Shown here in pieces: positions 51,118 to 59,687 of a stretch of 64,000 nt of DNA (position 1 is its first letter; the number at the start of each line of letters is the position of its first letter). The translations under genes and the position numbers were made by a program. The DNA is from Treponema denticola ATCC 35405 (GTDB lineage Bacteria; Spirochaetota; Spirochaetia; Treponematales; Treponemataceae). The notes beneath the pieces were generated by a model, which was not told the DNA's origin, made no database searches, and worked only from the letters and a program-made list of their open reading frames with translations. The stretch covers positions 682,001 through 746,000 of the forward strand of contig NC_002967.9 in assembly GCF_000008185.1 (NCBI RefSeq), given 5' to 3'.

Positions 51118-52270
51118 AAACTTTTTAAGATTAATTTGTACAAAAGTAATAAGTACTATTATTTATGTTGTTATTTTTTTGTTCATCAGTTTTATGACAT
51201 TAAAGTCTCAAAATTCTCAGGTAAGCGAGTTTGCAGAAACACCTTTAACTGTAAATATAATCGATAGAGACGGCTCCGAATTATCGAAGCATTTAATTTC
51301 TTATTTGAAGTCAAAACATGATGTTATTATTATAGACGAAAAAGGCAAGACTGATGAAGAAATTTTACGCGAGTTAAAAAAAGATATTTCTCTGCAAAGA
51401 ATACATGCTGGGATTATTATAAATAAAAATATGGAAGAAAATGTAATGAGCGGTAAAAAGGCCCTTATAACTTTTAAAGATGACAGAAAAAAGTCGGGCT
51501 TTTATATGGATTTACAGCTTAATACATATTTAACATTTGCTTCAAGTGTAAAAAAGACTCAAGGATATTTCGATTTTCAGAGAATAGAAAAAGCTCTTCA
51601 AGTAAACACAAAGGTTAATAAGATTAGTTTTCAGAAGAACACTTCGGTAAATATTTGGTTTAAAATATTTTTTAACTTTTTAGGATGGATAGTTTTTTCT
51701 GTTGTACTTAATTCTGTAGGCTGGGCTATGTTCGAGTTAAATAATGAACGCTTAAAAATGCGGAATAATGTTTCTCCGGTATCGACTTTTCGCTTTGTTT
51801 GTGAAAACTTTTTGGCTCAATTAACGATAGTAATTTTTATTCTTTCAATATTGATAGGTTTTGCTATTATTACAAATATAACGAGATTGGAAAACATCCC
51901 TCTTTTATTATATACATTTAATGCCTTAATGTACACGGCTGTTATTTTAAGTTTAACTTTTATGCTTAATTCTTTTTTAAAAAAAGGCTCTGTTATGGGT
52001 ATAGTCGGTACGGTGCTGCCTCTTTCTATGGCCTTTATTTCGGGTATCTTTGTTGAACAAGAATTGCTTCCGGATTTTATTGTAAATATCTCCCGCCTTT
52101 TCCCGACCTATTATTATGTAATGGCAAACGAATTTACTCAAGTTAATTTATCGATTGATTGGAAAAATATCGGAATGCTCTTTTTATTCTTATTTCTTTA
52201 TTTTACTGTTGGAACTTACTTTTCAAAATTAGGAAGGTCGCAAAGCAAGATAGAATTTGCTCAGCAATAA
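51104..52270 (+). CDS. ABC-2 type permease
   Basis: 388 residues with the same layout as its upstream partner: TM1 (VISTIIYVVIFLFISFM), external domain (about 40-185), then six TM helices and a FSKLG-type end. ELLPDFIVNISRLFPTYYYVMANEF is the typical ABC-2 segment before the last helices. SD AAGGTG. Followed by a terminator. Confidence 0.87.
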   Translation: MIVYKNFLRLICTKVISTIIYVVIFLFISFMTLKSQNSQVSEFAETPLTVNIIDRDGSELSKHLISYLKSKHDVIIIDEKGKTDEEILRELKKDISLQRIHAGIIINKNMEENVMSGKKALITFKDDRKKSGFYMDLQLNTYLTFASSVKKTQGYFDFQRIEKALQVNTKVNKISFQKNTSVNIWFKIFFNFLGWIVFSVVLNSVGWAMFELNNERLKMRNNVSPVSTFRFVCENFLAQLTIVIFILSILIGFAIITNITRLENIPLLLYTFNALMYTAVILSLTFMLNSFLKKGSVMGIVGTVLPLSMAFISGIFVEQELLPDFIVNISRLFPTYYYVMANEFTQVNLSIDWKNIGMLFLFLFLYFTVGTYFSKLGRSQSKIEFAQQ

Positions 52271-52272
52271 AA

Positions 52273-52304
52273 AAAGCCGGTAAGATTTTTATCTTATCGG
52301 CTTT
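52273..52304. terminator. Terminator after the ABC-2 operon
   Basis: AAAGCCG-G-TAAGAT pairs with ATCTTA-T-CGGCTTT around TTTT. The A-run at 52269-52275 gives the T-tract on the minus strand, so it also ends the convergent selenoprotein gene. Confidence 0.85.
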
Positions 52305-52309
52305 CTTGT

Positions 52310-52591
52310 TTAAATCATTCCTTCAACCATCAGCTTTTCGAACCATAAAAATGCTCCGACTGTAATCGTTAAGGTTCCATTAACGGAGGGAGTTCCCTTT
52401 TTAACATAAACGGTAATTCCATTATTTTCAAATTTATTGAAGTGATCGATATTTCGCGGCATTCCGACATACACGGCCGGATCTAAAGTTGTCCCTCCTC
52501 ACGAAGCACACATATTAAGCATACAGTGAACCGTATCCGCGTTTTTCGCTCTAATTTTGTCTCTAGCAGAATCTTCAACTATGATATTCAT
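52310..52591 (-). CDS. Small selenoprotein (in-frame TGA read as selenocysteine)
   Basis: An intact 94-codon frame runs from ATG 52591 (perfect SD GGAGG, seven bases away) to TAA 52310 if TGA at 52499-52501 (codon 31) is decoded as selenocysteine. The context is HCMLNMCAS-U-GGTTLDPAVYVG, a redox-like Cys/Sec cluster, followed by a beta-rich tail ending FEKLMVEGMI. Layout resembles small HesB-like/CC-Se motif (seleno)proteins, from memory. A SECIS-like hairpin follows the TGA. The yedF-DUF3343-lyase cluster in the window shows that selenium is used. The alternative is a nonsense-mutated gene. Confidence 0.75.
52463..52481 (-). promoter_or_regulatory. SECIS-like hairpin downstream of the TGA codon
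   Basis: On the mRNA, UCCGGC pairs with GUCGGA around the seven-base loop CGUGUAU; 17 bases separate the UGA from the stem and the loop starts 23 bases after it, with a G as second loop base. These agree with the bacterial SECIS pattern (apical loop about 16-37 bases downstream, G in the first two loop positions). Confidence 0.6.
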
Positions 52592-52711
52592 TTTTGGCCT
52601 CCAAAAAATAATTGTAATCTACCTTTATGAATTGTTTCAAGGCTCTTACAAACCTAAGATAAAAACTTTTTGAATGAAAGTCAAGACGTTTAAGAAAGTT
52701 TTTTGATATGA

Positions 52712-53125
52712 TTAATGAGTAAATTGGACTATAAAGTCTTTTGGAGAAATTATTTGTAAATTCGAACCATTAAAATCAGATATATTTCTGGTAATAATCA
52801 TACTACAATCATGCGATTCAGCTACTGCATTTTGTAAAGAATCTTCAAAATCAGCCCAATCTGAGTCGATTGCTGACATAATTTCCTTATCGGAAATACC
52901 TGCCACTGTTATAATCTGTAGAAGAGTTTTTATAAGGTTTTTAACTCTGATTTTGTCCCTCAATTCTTTATAAGCTATATAGTAAATATCCGTAATCGCC
53001 GATGCAGAAACATATGCCTGAATATTCCCACATGTAAGTTCTAATACAGCAATAGCATCTTGTACAAATGAAGCTCTATTTAATAACACATCCAGTATGA
53101 CATTTGTATCAATTAGGACTTTCAT
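52712..53125 (-). CDS. PIN-domain toxin (VapC-like)
   Basis: 137 residues: VLIDTNVILDVLLNR (first Asp), ASAITDIYYIAYKEL (Glu), IDSDWADFEDSLQNAVAESHDCSMIITRNISDFNGS (acidic cluster). This is the COG2402-like PIN group, with a long Asp-rich segment. Overlaps the antitoxin by 17 bases. Distinct in sequence from the PIN toxin at 28761. Confidence 0.87.
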   Translation of the reverse strand: MKVLIDTNVILDVLLNRASFVQDAIAVLELTCGNIQAYVSASAITDIYYIAYKELRDKIRVKNLIKTLLQIITVAGISDKEIMSAIDSDWADFEDSLQNAVAESHDCSMIITRNISDFNGSNLQIISPKDFIVQFTH

Positions 53126-53342
53126 ATTTTTTTAATCTCTCTTTCCTGTAATCATCAAGGGATTTTCCTGTATAGGGAATTGCACCGACTAGAGATTTTA
53201 TAAGATTTATTTTAGATGTTTGTCTTAAATTAGACTTAAAAACTCTATAAGTTATAACCACCTCCTGACCTTGCCGGAGTTTTACAGGAGAATCTAAAAC
53301 TATTTGAGTTCCATTGTAATAACCTTTTACAGTTTCCAGCAT
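53109..53342 (-). CDS. Antitoxin paired with the PIN toxin
   Basis: 77 residues from ATG 53342 (GGAGGGG eight bases upstream). Begins LETVKGYYNGTQIVLDSPVKLRQGQEVVITY, which resembles short beta-strand-rich DNA-binding N-termini of antitoxins upstream of PIN toxins, and ends with a basic tail (DDYRKERLKKY). Overlaps the toxin start. Confidence 0.75.
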   Translation of the reverse strand: MLETVKGYYNGTQIVLDSPVKLRQGQEVVITYRVFKSNLRQTSKINLIKSLVGAIPYTGKSLDDYRKERLKKYESPN

Positions 53343-53420
53343 ATACTTACCCCTCCATGTCATGATTATTATATCATTTTTAAAGAAAAATTTACAGTCC
53401 TTTTTTTAATCTTTCTACCC

Positions 53421-54488
53421 TTAAGCCGAACAATCACAGTCATCTACAAAGAGCAAAAACCAATTATCGGCAATATCGAAAAAGTAAAAGGTCTTTTTTA
53501 TAAAGCCGCCGTCTAAGACAACTATTTTTAAGATTGCCTTATAGTTTCTTGGTAAGTTTATTTTTAGGTTCTTTATTTCATCGCCTTCAAAACTTGCAGG
53601 ATCGACGGCGGTGGGTATTTCTTTGACAATGGCACAATATACGCCGTCCTTATCGTTAGACTCTTCACAAAAACCGCCGTCAGGCATTCGATTATAAAAG
53701 GGGATGGAGCCTCCGAATTTATTGGCCGAGGGTTTGGTAGAAAAATCGGCGCTTTCATCAAAGCCGAAACCATCCTCCGCCGAAAAAAGAAGGGGAGCAG
53801 CACCGGGATTATAAAAACGCCTTATGCCGTAATCAGGGTGAACAAAATCGGCTAATTTTGGGCTTGAATTTTTTAAAAGAAGATTAAAGTTATTTTCCCA
53901 ATACACATTCGATAAAAAAGAAAAAGCAAAGGAGATGAGCGTTCCTTCATCATAAGATTTTTCATCTTCACTTCCTTCTTGAGAAACAGATGCCGAAGTC
54001 AACTCAAAAGAATCTATTATATGAGTTAAAATATCCCTATATGTATCATACTCTTTTTTGTTATATTCAAATCTGATTGTATAAAACTTTTCATTTATAG
54101 CAAGGGCCTGACAAAAAAACATCTTGTCCTTTGAATAGCCTTTTAAAATAAAGCCGTCACGGCCCATATTTTTATCGCTTACCGTAAATTTTTCCGCTTC
54201 TTTTTTTTCGTAAAGGTCAGCAGTTTTAAAAATAAACTCGGGGCCGGAATCTTTTAAGTCCGAAACGGAAACCGATAAGGTTACCTCTCCGTCATTACTC
54301 GTAAATACTTGTTCTGCAGGAGAGCTGTCTATAGGTCTTAAAATTTCTGAAGGGTAATCGATTTCATAACCTTCTTCCGTATTTGTGTAGGTTAAATATT
54401 TTCCCGTAAATTCGCGATTTTGTTTTGAACAAGAAGATATAAAAATTAATGTAAAAATAATAAAACAAGCTTTTTTTAGGTTAAACAT
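53421..54488 (-). CDS. Predicted lipoprotein of unknown function
   Basis: 355 residues. The signal ACFIIFTLIFISSC ends in a lipobox with Cys at 20. The mature part contains a YEIDYPSEILRPIDSS...FTSNDGEVTLSVSVSDL stretch, as in PsbP-like/DUF proteins with a single ligand domain, then an acidic linker and a second domain (about 180-350) rich in aromatic residues. Its upstream region is a duplicate of the abrB-like gene's promoter (see 54486-54580). Family not recognised. Confidence 0.72.
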   Translation of the reverse strand: MFNLKKACFIIFTLIFISSCSKQNREFTGKYLTYTNTEEGYEIDYPSEILRPIDSSPAEQVFTSNDGEVTLSVSVSDLKDSGPEFIFKTADLYEKKEAEKFTVSDKNMGRDGFILKGYSKDKMFFCQALAINEKFYTIRFEYNKKEYDTYRDILTHIIDSFELTSASVSQEGSEDEKSYDEGTLISFAFSFLSNVYWENNFNLLLKNSSPKLADFVHPDYGIRRFYNPGAAPLLFSAEDGFGFDESADFSTKPSANKFGGSIPFYNRMPDGGFCEESNDKDGVYCAIVKEIPTAVDPASFEGDEIKNLKINLPRNYKAILKIVVLDGGFIKKTFYFFDIADNWFLLFVDDCDCSA

Positions 54489-54580
54489 ATTTTCCTTTTG
54501 GATAATCCATCTTTAAAGTATAATTTGTACCATTTATAATACAAATATAAGATAATTTAGTTTTCATGTCAATAAACTAT
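54486..54580 (-). repeat. Duplicated abrB promoter and start region
   Basis: Matches 56256-56364: 25 bases including the first abrB codons with one difference (54486-54510), then, after a 14-base deletion that removes the SD, the promoter TTGACA (54567-54572), 17 bases, TATATT (54544-54549). The copied ATG now reads nine codons and stops over the lipoprotein start codon. Confidence 0.8.
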
Positions 54581-54608
54581 TTTATTTTATACTTTCTCAC
54601 CGTTCATC

Positions 54609-55337
54609 CTACGTTGAAAGACAATAAATAGCAAGAACGAAGATGACTATTGTATAGCTCATTACAACAGTCAGATGAGAAAGGGCATGACCGAAATTAC
54701 CGCTTAAGGTTGATTTTATTGCTTCCACACTATGATAAAATGGCAGGATATTTGTTATTTTTTTAAAAGCGCCGCCTATTAAATCAATCGGAATAAATAC
54801 TCCGGATAACCATCCGGCTACATTTGTTAACAAGGCTCCGCAAACTCCTCCGACTGCTTTATCATTCATAAGACTGCCGAAGAGCAGTCCTGTTCCCACG
54901 AACAGTAGAGAGGTTAAAGCTGTCACAATCACCGCAAACAGGAAGTGAATAGTTATTTCAAGACCAAAAGCTCCTGCCGCCAATAAGGTTATCGCAGCCT
55001 GTACTATTGTCATAGCCAGCATAGGCAAAGTGTAGCCCAAAATAAAATCTACGGAAGTCATAGGAGAAGTAAACAGGCGCATTAAGAAAGATGAAGTACG
55101 GTCTTTTGATAGCAGCATACCGGAAAATAATGCCATAAATACACTCCCAAACATCGCTAAGCCGGGAGCAAGATTTCTTATTTCAAACATAGGATTTTCG
55201 GCTTCAGGCGGAATGGCAGCATTAATAATGGATAGAAGAATCAACAATATGATAGGAAATCCCAAACCGAAAAAGAAATTTATGGGATCACGCAAAACTT
55301 CTTTTGTATTTCTTCTTGCAAATAAAAGTATCCTCAT
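54609..55337 (-). CDS. ABC-2 type permease
   Basis: 242 residues, six TM helices, with the typical ABC-2 start (RNTKEVLRDPINFFFGLGFPIILLILL), the MLLSKDRTSSFLMRLFTSP loop and VAGWLSGVFIPIDLIG before the last helices. Overlaps the ATPase stop by four bases, so forms one exporter with it. Drug or lipid export is the usual role. Confidence 0.88.
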   Translation of the reverse strand: MRILLFARRNTKEVLRDPINFFFGLGFPIILLILLSIINAAIPPEAENPMFEIRNLAPGLAMFGSVFMALFSGMLLSKDRTSSFLMRLFTSPMTSVDFILGYTLPMLAMTIVQAAITLLAAGAFGLEITIHFLFAVIVTALTSLLFVGTGLLFGSLMNDKAVGGVCGALLTNVAGWLSGVFIPIDLIGGAFKKITNILPFYHSVEAIKSTLSGNFGHALSHLTVVMSYTIVIFVLAIYCLST

Positions 55338-56059
55338 AACACACCTCCGGAAAGTATAACAAAAGCGTCCTCCAGCTTGACAGTATCTGTTTGCATAGTT
55401 AATTCCTGTACCGTACCCATCGCTTTTAACTTGCCTTTTGACATTATTCCGACACGATCGGACAGCGTTTCAACTTCATCCATATAATGAGTTGTGAGTA
55501 TAATTGTCACTTTTCCTTTTAACTCTTTAATGGATGCCCATAACTCACGGCGAGCCAATACATCAAGTCCTAGGGTCGGTTCATCGAGAAATAAAATCTG
55601 CGGATCTGAAATCAGTGCCATTGCAATAGAAAGGCGCCTCTGCATACCTCCCGATAAGTGTTTTGCTTTTTTGTTCAATTCATTTTCCAATTTGAATTTT
55701 TGAGCTATCTCGTAAGCGTTTTTCTTTGCTGTTTTACTGTCTTGCCCGTAGATTCCCGCAATAAGTTCCAAGTTCTCTAAAACCGACAAATTAGCGGCTA
55801 CCGCCGTTTCCTGAGGAGAAATATTTATTTTTTTCTTTATTGCATGGGATGCTGAAATAATACTGTTGCCAAGCAACAAGGCATCACCGCTCGTGGGTTT
55901 TATTAGACAAGAAAGCATTTTAATTGTTGTGGTTTTTCCAGCTCCGTTCACACCGAGTAAGGCAAATAATTCACCTTGCTCAACAGTTAAATTAAGATTA
56001 TCTACAGCAGTTATACCGCCGTATTTTTTTGTAAGCTGTGCAGTTACAATGGCACTCAT
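55334..56059 (-). CDS. ABC transporter ATPase
   Basis: 241 residues: Walker A GVNGAGKTT, Q-loop SPQETAVAAN, signature LSGGMQRRLSIAMA, Walker B ILFLDEPTLGLD, H-loop TTHYMDE. The start overlaps the abrB stop by four bases; the permease follows. DrrA/NatA-like. Confidence 0.92.
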   Translation of the reverse strand: MSAIVTAQLTKKYGGITAVDNLNLTVEQGELFALLGVNGAGKTTTIKMLSCLIKPTSGDALLLGNSIISASHAIKKKINISPQETAVAANLSVLENLELIAGIYGQDSKTAKKNAYEIAQKFKLENELNKKAKHLSGGMQRRLSIAMALISDPQILFLDEPTLGLDVLARRELWASIKELKGKVTIILTTHYMDEVETLSDRVGIMSKGKLKAMGTVQELTMQTDTVKLEDAFVILSGGVL

Positions 56060-56280
56060 TCTTCGTCCTCCTTTGGTACATTACCTCCGAAAATATTGTC
56101 AATAATACTTGTGAACATATTTTTAGGCGGAATGGCGATGCCTTGGTTTATATCTCCCAAAACAATCAAGGTATCACCGGGATTAATGTTGAAAACATCA
56201 CGGGCTTCTTTAGGTATAACGAACTGCCCTTTCTCTCCAACCTTAACCGTCCAAGCATATTTTCCTTTTGGATAACCCAT
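56056..56280 (-). CDS. AbrB-family transcriptional regulator
   Basis: 74 residues from ATG 56280, chosen because GGAGGTG is immediately upstream. The SpoVT-AbrB fold has WTVKVGEKGQFVIPKEARDVFNINPGDTLIVLGD. First gene of an abrB-ATPase-permease operon, so it probably represses its own exporter. The family also includes antitoxin-like members, but no toxin is adjacent. Confidence 0.88.
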   Translation of the reverse strand: MGYPKGKYAWTVKVGEKGQFVIPKEARDVFNINPGDTLIVLGDINQGIAIPPKNMFTSIIDNIFGGNVPKEDEE

Positions 56281-56327
56281 TTTCTCACCTCCAAACATAA
56301 AGTATGATTTGTATGATTTATAGTATA

Positions 56328-56356
56328 AATATAACATAATTTACTTTTCATGTCAA
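56328..56356 (-). promoter_or_regulatory. Promoter of the abrB-ABC operon
   Basis: TTGACA (56351-56356), 17-base spacer, TATATT (56328-56333), with nested ATTTATA/TATAAAT-like symmetry downstream that could bind AbrB. Confidence 0.65.
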
Positions 56357-56364
56357 TAAGCTAT

Positions 56365-56487
56365 CGGCTATGATAATTTGAAGGCTGTTAAAGTAGGGAA
56401 ACCCATCTATGTCGAACACGATGAATAACTATTATCTTGAGTGTGTCGAGAATTTAAAAGGCAAGGGAATTAAGCTGGAATAAAAAA
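56365..56487 (+). other. Short intergenic segment with small frames
   Basis: Two adjacent plus-strand fragments (about 15 and 20 codons, ending near 56418 and 56481, one reading AVKVGKPIYVEHDE) look like the decayed end of an unknown gene. No homologue is recognised. Confidence 0.3.
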
Positions 56488-56512
56488 TGCACTGCAAAAG
56501 GTTTGCAGTGCA
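56488..56512 (-). terminator. Terminator of the SPFH operon
   Basis: TGCACTGCAAA and TTTGCAGTGCA form an 11-bp perfect stem with a three-base loop; on the minus strand it is followed by TTTTTTA, seven bases after the second SPFH gene. Confidence 0.88.
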
Positions 56513-56518
56513 TAAAAA

Positions 56519-57436
56519 TTATTGGATTATTTCTTCGGCCATGTCGATGGTCATTTTCTTTATGTCTGTAAAATCTGCGGACATAATTATCTTTGTATTT
56601 TCATCTATAGAGCTTAAAGCGTTTATCCATTCTTGTGAAACGGTGAGCTTTGCAGCTTCCATACCGCCTTGAATTTGGGTAGAAGCGGCAATTTTTTTAA
56701 TACCGTCGGCAGTGGCTTCGGCAACGGCAACAATTTCGCGGGCCTGACCTTCCGCCTCATTTATCATTCTTTCTTTTTCACCTTCGCTTATGTTTACGGC
56801 TTCTTCATAAGCTGCTCTTGAAAGGTTGATAACCGTTTCCATCTCTCCGACCGAGTGGGCTATTTCTGCTCGCTTTTCTCTTTCGGCCTTCATCTGGTTT
56901 TCCATGGCATCCATAATAGAATCGGAAACTCTTATGTTTTGAATTTCGTAACGGGTAACTTTTACGCCCCAAGGATCCGAAGCTTCATCTACGGCTTTTA
57001 CAACCTGAGCATTTATCTGTTCCCTTGCTTCAAAGGTGTCATCCAAATCCAGCTGTCCTACTACAGAGCGCATGGTCGTCTGTGCAAGCAAAATAGTTGC
57101 ATAGCGGTAATCGCGTATACCGTAGCTTGCCTTAATCGGATCAAAGACTTGAAGATAGAGGATTCCGTCAATGCGTACCTGAACGTTGTCCTTGGTAAAA
57201 CAGTCTTGGGCGGGAACATCTATGGCCTGTTCCTTTAGATTTTGCTTATACTTTACTCTATCCAAAAACGGAAATAGAATATGAAAACCGGCATCCAAGG
57301 TTGTGTGATACTTGCCTAAGCGTTCTACAATCAGGGCAACCTTATGCGGAACAATTCGAATGCTTCTAAAAAGAGCAACAATAAAAACTATGGCAATGAT
57401 TGCCGCAATAACAATCGGGATTATAAAATTAAGCAT
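56519..57436 (-). CDS. SPFH/stomatin-family membrane protein
   Basis: 305 residues. An N-terminal TM helix (IIPIVIAAIIAIVFIVALF) and a SPFH domain (RIVPHKVALIVERLGKYHTTLDAGFHILFPFLDRV; VQVRIDGILYLQVFDP; SYGIRDYRYATILLAQTTMRSVVGQLDLDD), then a coiled-coil with repeated AEGQAREI-type heptads. QmcA/paraslipin type; scaffolds membrane domains and works with proteases. Overlaps its paralogue by eight bases. Confidence 0.9.
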   Translation of the reverse strand: MLNFIIPIVIAAIIAIVFIVALFRSIRIVPHKVALIVERLGKYHTTLDAGFHILFPFLDRVKYKQNLKEQAIDVPAQDCFTKDNVQVRIDGILYLQVFDPIKASYGIRDYRYATILLAQTTMRSVVGQLDLDDTFEAREQINAQVVKAVDEASDPWGVKVTRYEIQNIRVSDSIMDAMENQMKAEREKRAEIAHSVGEMETVINLSRAAYEEAVNISEGEKERMINEAEGQAREIVAVAEATADGIKKIAASTQIQGGMEAAKLTVSQEWINALSSIDENTKIIMSADFTDIKKMTIDMAEEIIQ

Positions 57437-58358
57437 TTTGACCTCCCTGTATGACCTTCACTTCTTTTCCTGCATTTTTAATGATATCGCTAAAGGCTGC
57501 AAGGCCTGCAATGTTTTCGGGGTAAACCGAAACATTTGATTTTTTAATAATATGCTCGAACCTTTGAATATAGTTTTCGGCAAGACGGATGCCCATAGCC
57601 GTTCTTCCTCCCGGTTGAGAAAGCGCATCTGCAATTAAACGCAAGCCTTCGGCTGTCGCATTACTCGTTATCTCTATAGCCTTTGAGCGGCCTTCGGCAA
57701 GATTGATTCTTCGCTGCTTTTCGCCCATAGCCTTGTTTATAGCTTCTTTCTTTTTACCCAAAGAAATATTTATTCGGGACTGCTGTTTTCCTTCACTCGA
57801 AAGAATATTAGCCCGCTTTTCTCTTTCGGCCCTCATCTGCCTTTCCATGGCTTCGAGGATTGTGCGGGTAGGCGTAATATCCCGTATTTCGTAGCGGGTA
57901 ACCTTTATGCCCCAGTTGTCGGAAGCTTCATCGAGGGCCTTTACTATATTGTCGTTTAAGCCTTCTCTTCCGCAAAAAGTTTTATCAAGTTCCAGTTTTC
58001 CTATTTCGCTTCGCATAGTTGTTTTTGCAAGCTGGGCGACTGCATAGCGGTAATTATCGATTCCATAGCTTGCCTTAACCGGATCGAATATTTTTAGATA
58101 AAGAATTCCGTCAACCTGTACCTGAACGTTATCGGCCGTGATACAAACTTGAGGATCTACGTCCAAGGCTTCTTCCTTTAGATTTTGCTTATAAGCAATC
58201 CTGTCTATAAATGGGGTTAAGATATGGAAACCCGCAGTAAGAGTCCGCGAATATTTTCCAAGCCTTTCAATAACATAACTTTCTTGTTCCGGAACTACAA
58301 CAGCTATCGAAAATAAAATAATAACCGCTACGACCAGAGCAACATATAAAGCTATCAT
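57429..58358 (-). CDS. SPFH/stomatin-family membrane protein, paralogue
   Basis: 309 residues, about half identical to the downstream gene with the same order: TM helix, SPFH domain (ERLGKYSRTLTAGFHILTPFIDRI; VQVDGILYLKIFDPVKASYGIDNYRYAVAQLAKTTMRSEIGKLELD), coiled-coil. SD GGAGG. A tandem duplication that may form a heteromeric ring, like HflK/HflC. No NfeD-type partner or FtsH is adjacent. Confidence 0.9.
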   Translation of the reverse strand: MIALYVALVVAVIILFSIAVVVPEQESYVIERLGKYSRTLTAGFHILTPFIDRIAYKQNLKEEALDVDPQVCITADNVQVQVDGILYLKIFDPVKASYGIDNYRYAVAQLAKTTMRSEIGKLELDKTFCGREGLNDNIVKALDEASDNWGIKVTRYEIRDITPTRTILEAMERQMRAEREKRANILSSEGKQQSRINISLGKKKEAINKAMGEKQRRINLAEGRSKAIEITSNATAEGLRLIADALSQPGGRTAMGIRLAENYIQRFEHIIKKSNVSVYPENIAGLAAFSDIIKNAGKEVKVIQGGQNA

Positions 58359-58559
58359 CAGAGCGACCTCCTAATTTGATTTTTAGGTTAATAAAATTGA
58401 TATTTTAATAACTTATAATTGATTGTAACTTGTTTTGTAAGATTTGTCTATAGTTTTAACATGATGAATTTGCTTATATCAATTTTTTTCTATCTTCTTG
58501 TAAGTTTCTTATCTTTATAGTAGTATGAGCTTTCTTTAGTTTAAGGAAGCATTAAATCT

Positions 58560-59672
58560 ATGAAAGAGCAGCGAGAAGAAAATAAGGACTTTCTTACCAC
58601 ACAGATAATTACATACCTCGGAAATAAAAGATCTTTGATAGATAAAATAGAAGAAGAGGTAAAACTTATTTCGAAGTACTTAAACAAGGAAAAACTTATC
58701 TGTGCGGATATTTTTTCTGGTTCCGGTATAGTTGCCCGCATGTTAAAAAAATATGCTTCAAAAATAATCGTTAATGATTTGGAAAATTATTCATATGTGA
58801 TAAACTCCTGCTATCTTACAAACAAAGAAGAATACCCTAAAAAACTTTGTAATGAATTACGAGATGAAATTATATCTTCTTCTTTAAATAAAAAAATACC
58901 CGGCATAATTTCCGAAAACTATGCTCCCAAGGATGACAACAAAATCGAAAAAGGAGAAAGAGTTTTTTATACACGTAAGAATGCTCTTTTAATCGACACA
59001 TATAGAAATCTTATCGATAAAATTGTTCGGGAAGAAAATTTAAAAAAGTTTTTTTTTGCTCCATTAATTACCGAAGCTTCAATTCACGTAAATACGAGCG
59101 GTGTATTTAAGGGCTTTTATAAGGATAAGAATACGGGGGTAGGCTGTTTCGGTGCCAGCGGAAAAAATGCCTTAACAAGAATATTGGGCAAAGTAGAATT
59201 AAAAGAACCTGTCTTTAGTAATTTTAATTCCGAACTTGAAATTTTTACTAAGGATGCAGTTATTCTTTCAAAAGAAATAAAGAATGTTGATATTGCTTAT
59301 ATCGACCCTCCTTATAATCAGCACCCCTACGGTTCAAATTATTTTATGCTTAATTTAATTCTTAAAAATAGGCTTGATGTTCCCATAAGCCCCGTCAGCG
59401 GAATTACCCAAGGATGGAATCGTTCCGTTTTTAATAAACCTTATCTTGCTCTAAAGTCAATGGAAGAAATTATCTCTTCTCTTGATGCATGTTATGCCGT
59501 CATCTCCTACAACTCGGAAGGTTTTATTTCTTTTGAAGAGATGACAAATATGTTACAGAAATACGGAGAATTAAAAACCGTCGAAATAAAATATAATACT
59601 TTTCGGGGGAGCCGAAATCTTAACAAGAGAAATATTCATGTTTCTGAATACTTGTTTGTTTTAAAAAAATAG
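58560..59672 (+). CDS. D12-class (Dam-like) DNA adenine methyltransferase
   Basis: 370 residues. Motif X-like TYLGNKRSLIDKI, motif I DIFSGSGIVARML, and catalytic motif IV IDPPYNQHPYG, the alpha-type N6-adenine order. Central target-recognition region about 85-240. No restriction endonuclease or specificity gene is adjacent, so it is an orphan methylase that could act in protection or gene regulation. Weak SD (AAGGAAG further upstream). Confidence 0.88.
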   Translation: MKEQREENKDFLTTQIITYLGNKRSLIDKIEEEVKLISKYLNKEKLICADIFSGSGIVARMLKKYASKIIVNDLENYSYVINSCYLTNKEEYPKKLCNELRDEIISSSLNKKIPGIISENYAPKDDNKIEKGERVFYTRKNALLIDTYRNLIDKIVREENLKKFFFAPLITEASIHVNTSGVFKGFYKDKNTGVGCFGASGKNALTRILGKVELKEPVFSNFNSELEIFTKDAVILSKEIKNVDIAYIDPPYNQHPYGSNYFMLNLILKNRLDVPISPVSGITQGWNRSVFNKPYLALKSMEEIISSLDACYAVISYNSEGFISFEEMTNMLQKYGELKTVEIKYNTFRGSRNLNKRNIHVSEYLFVLKK

Positions 59673-59687
59673 ATTAAAATAGCATTG

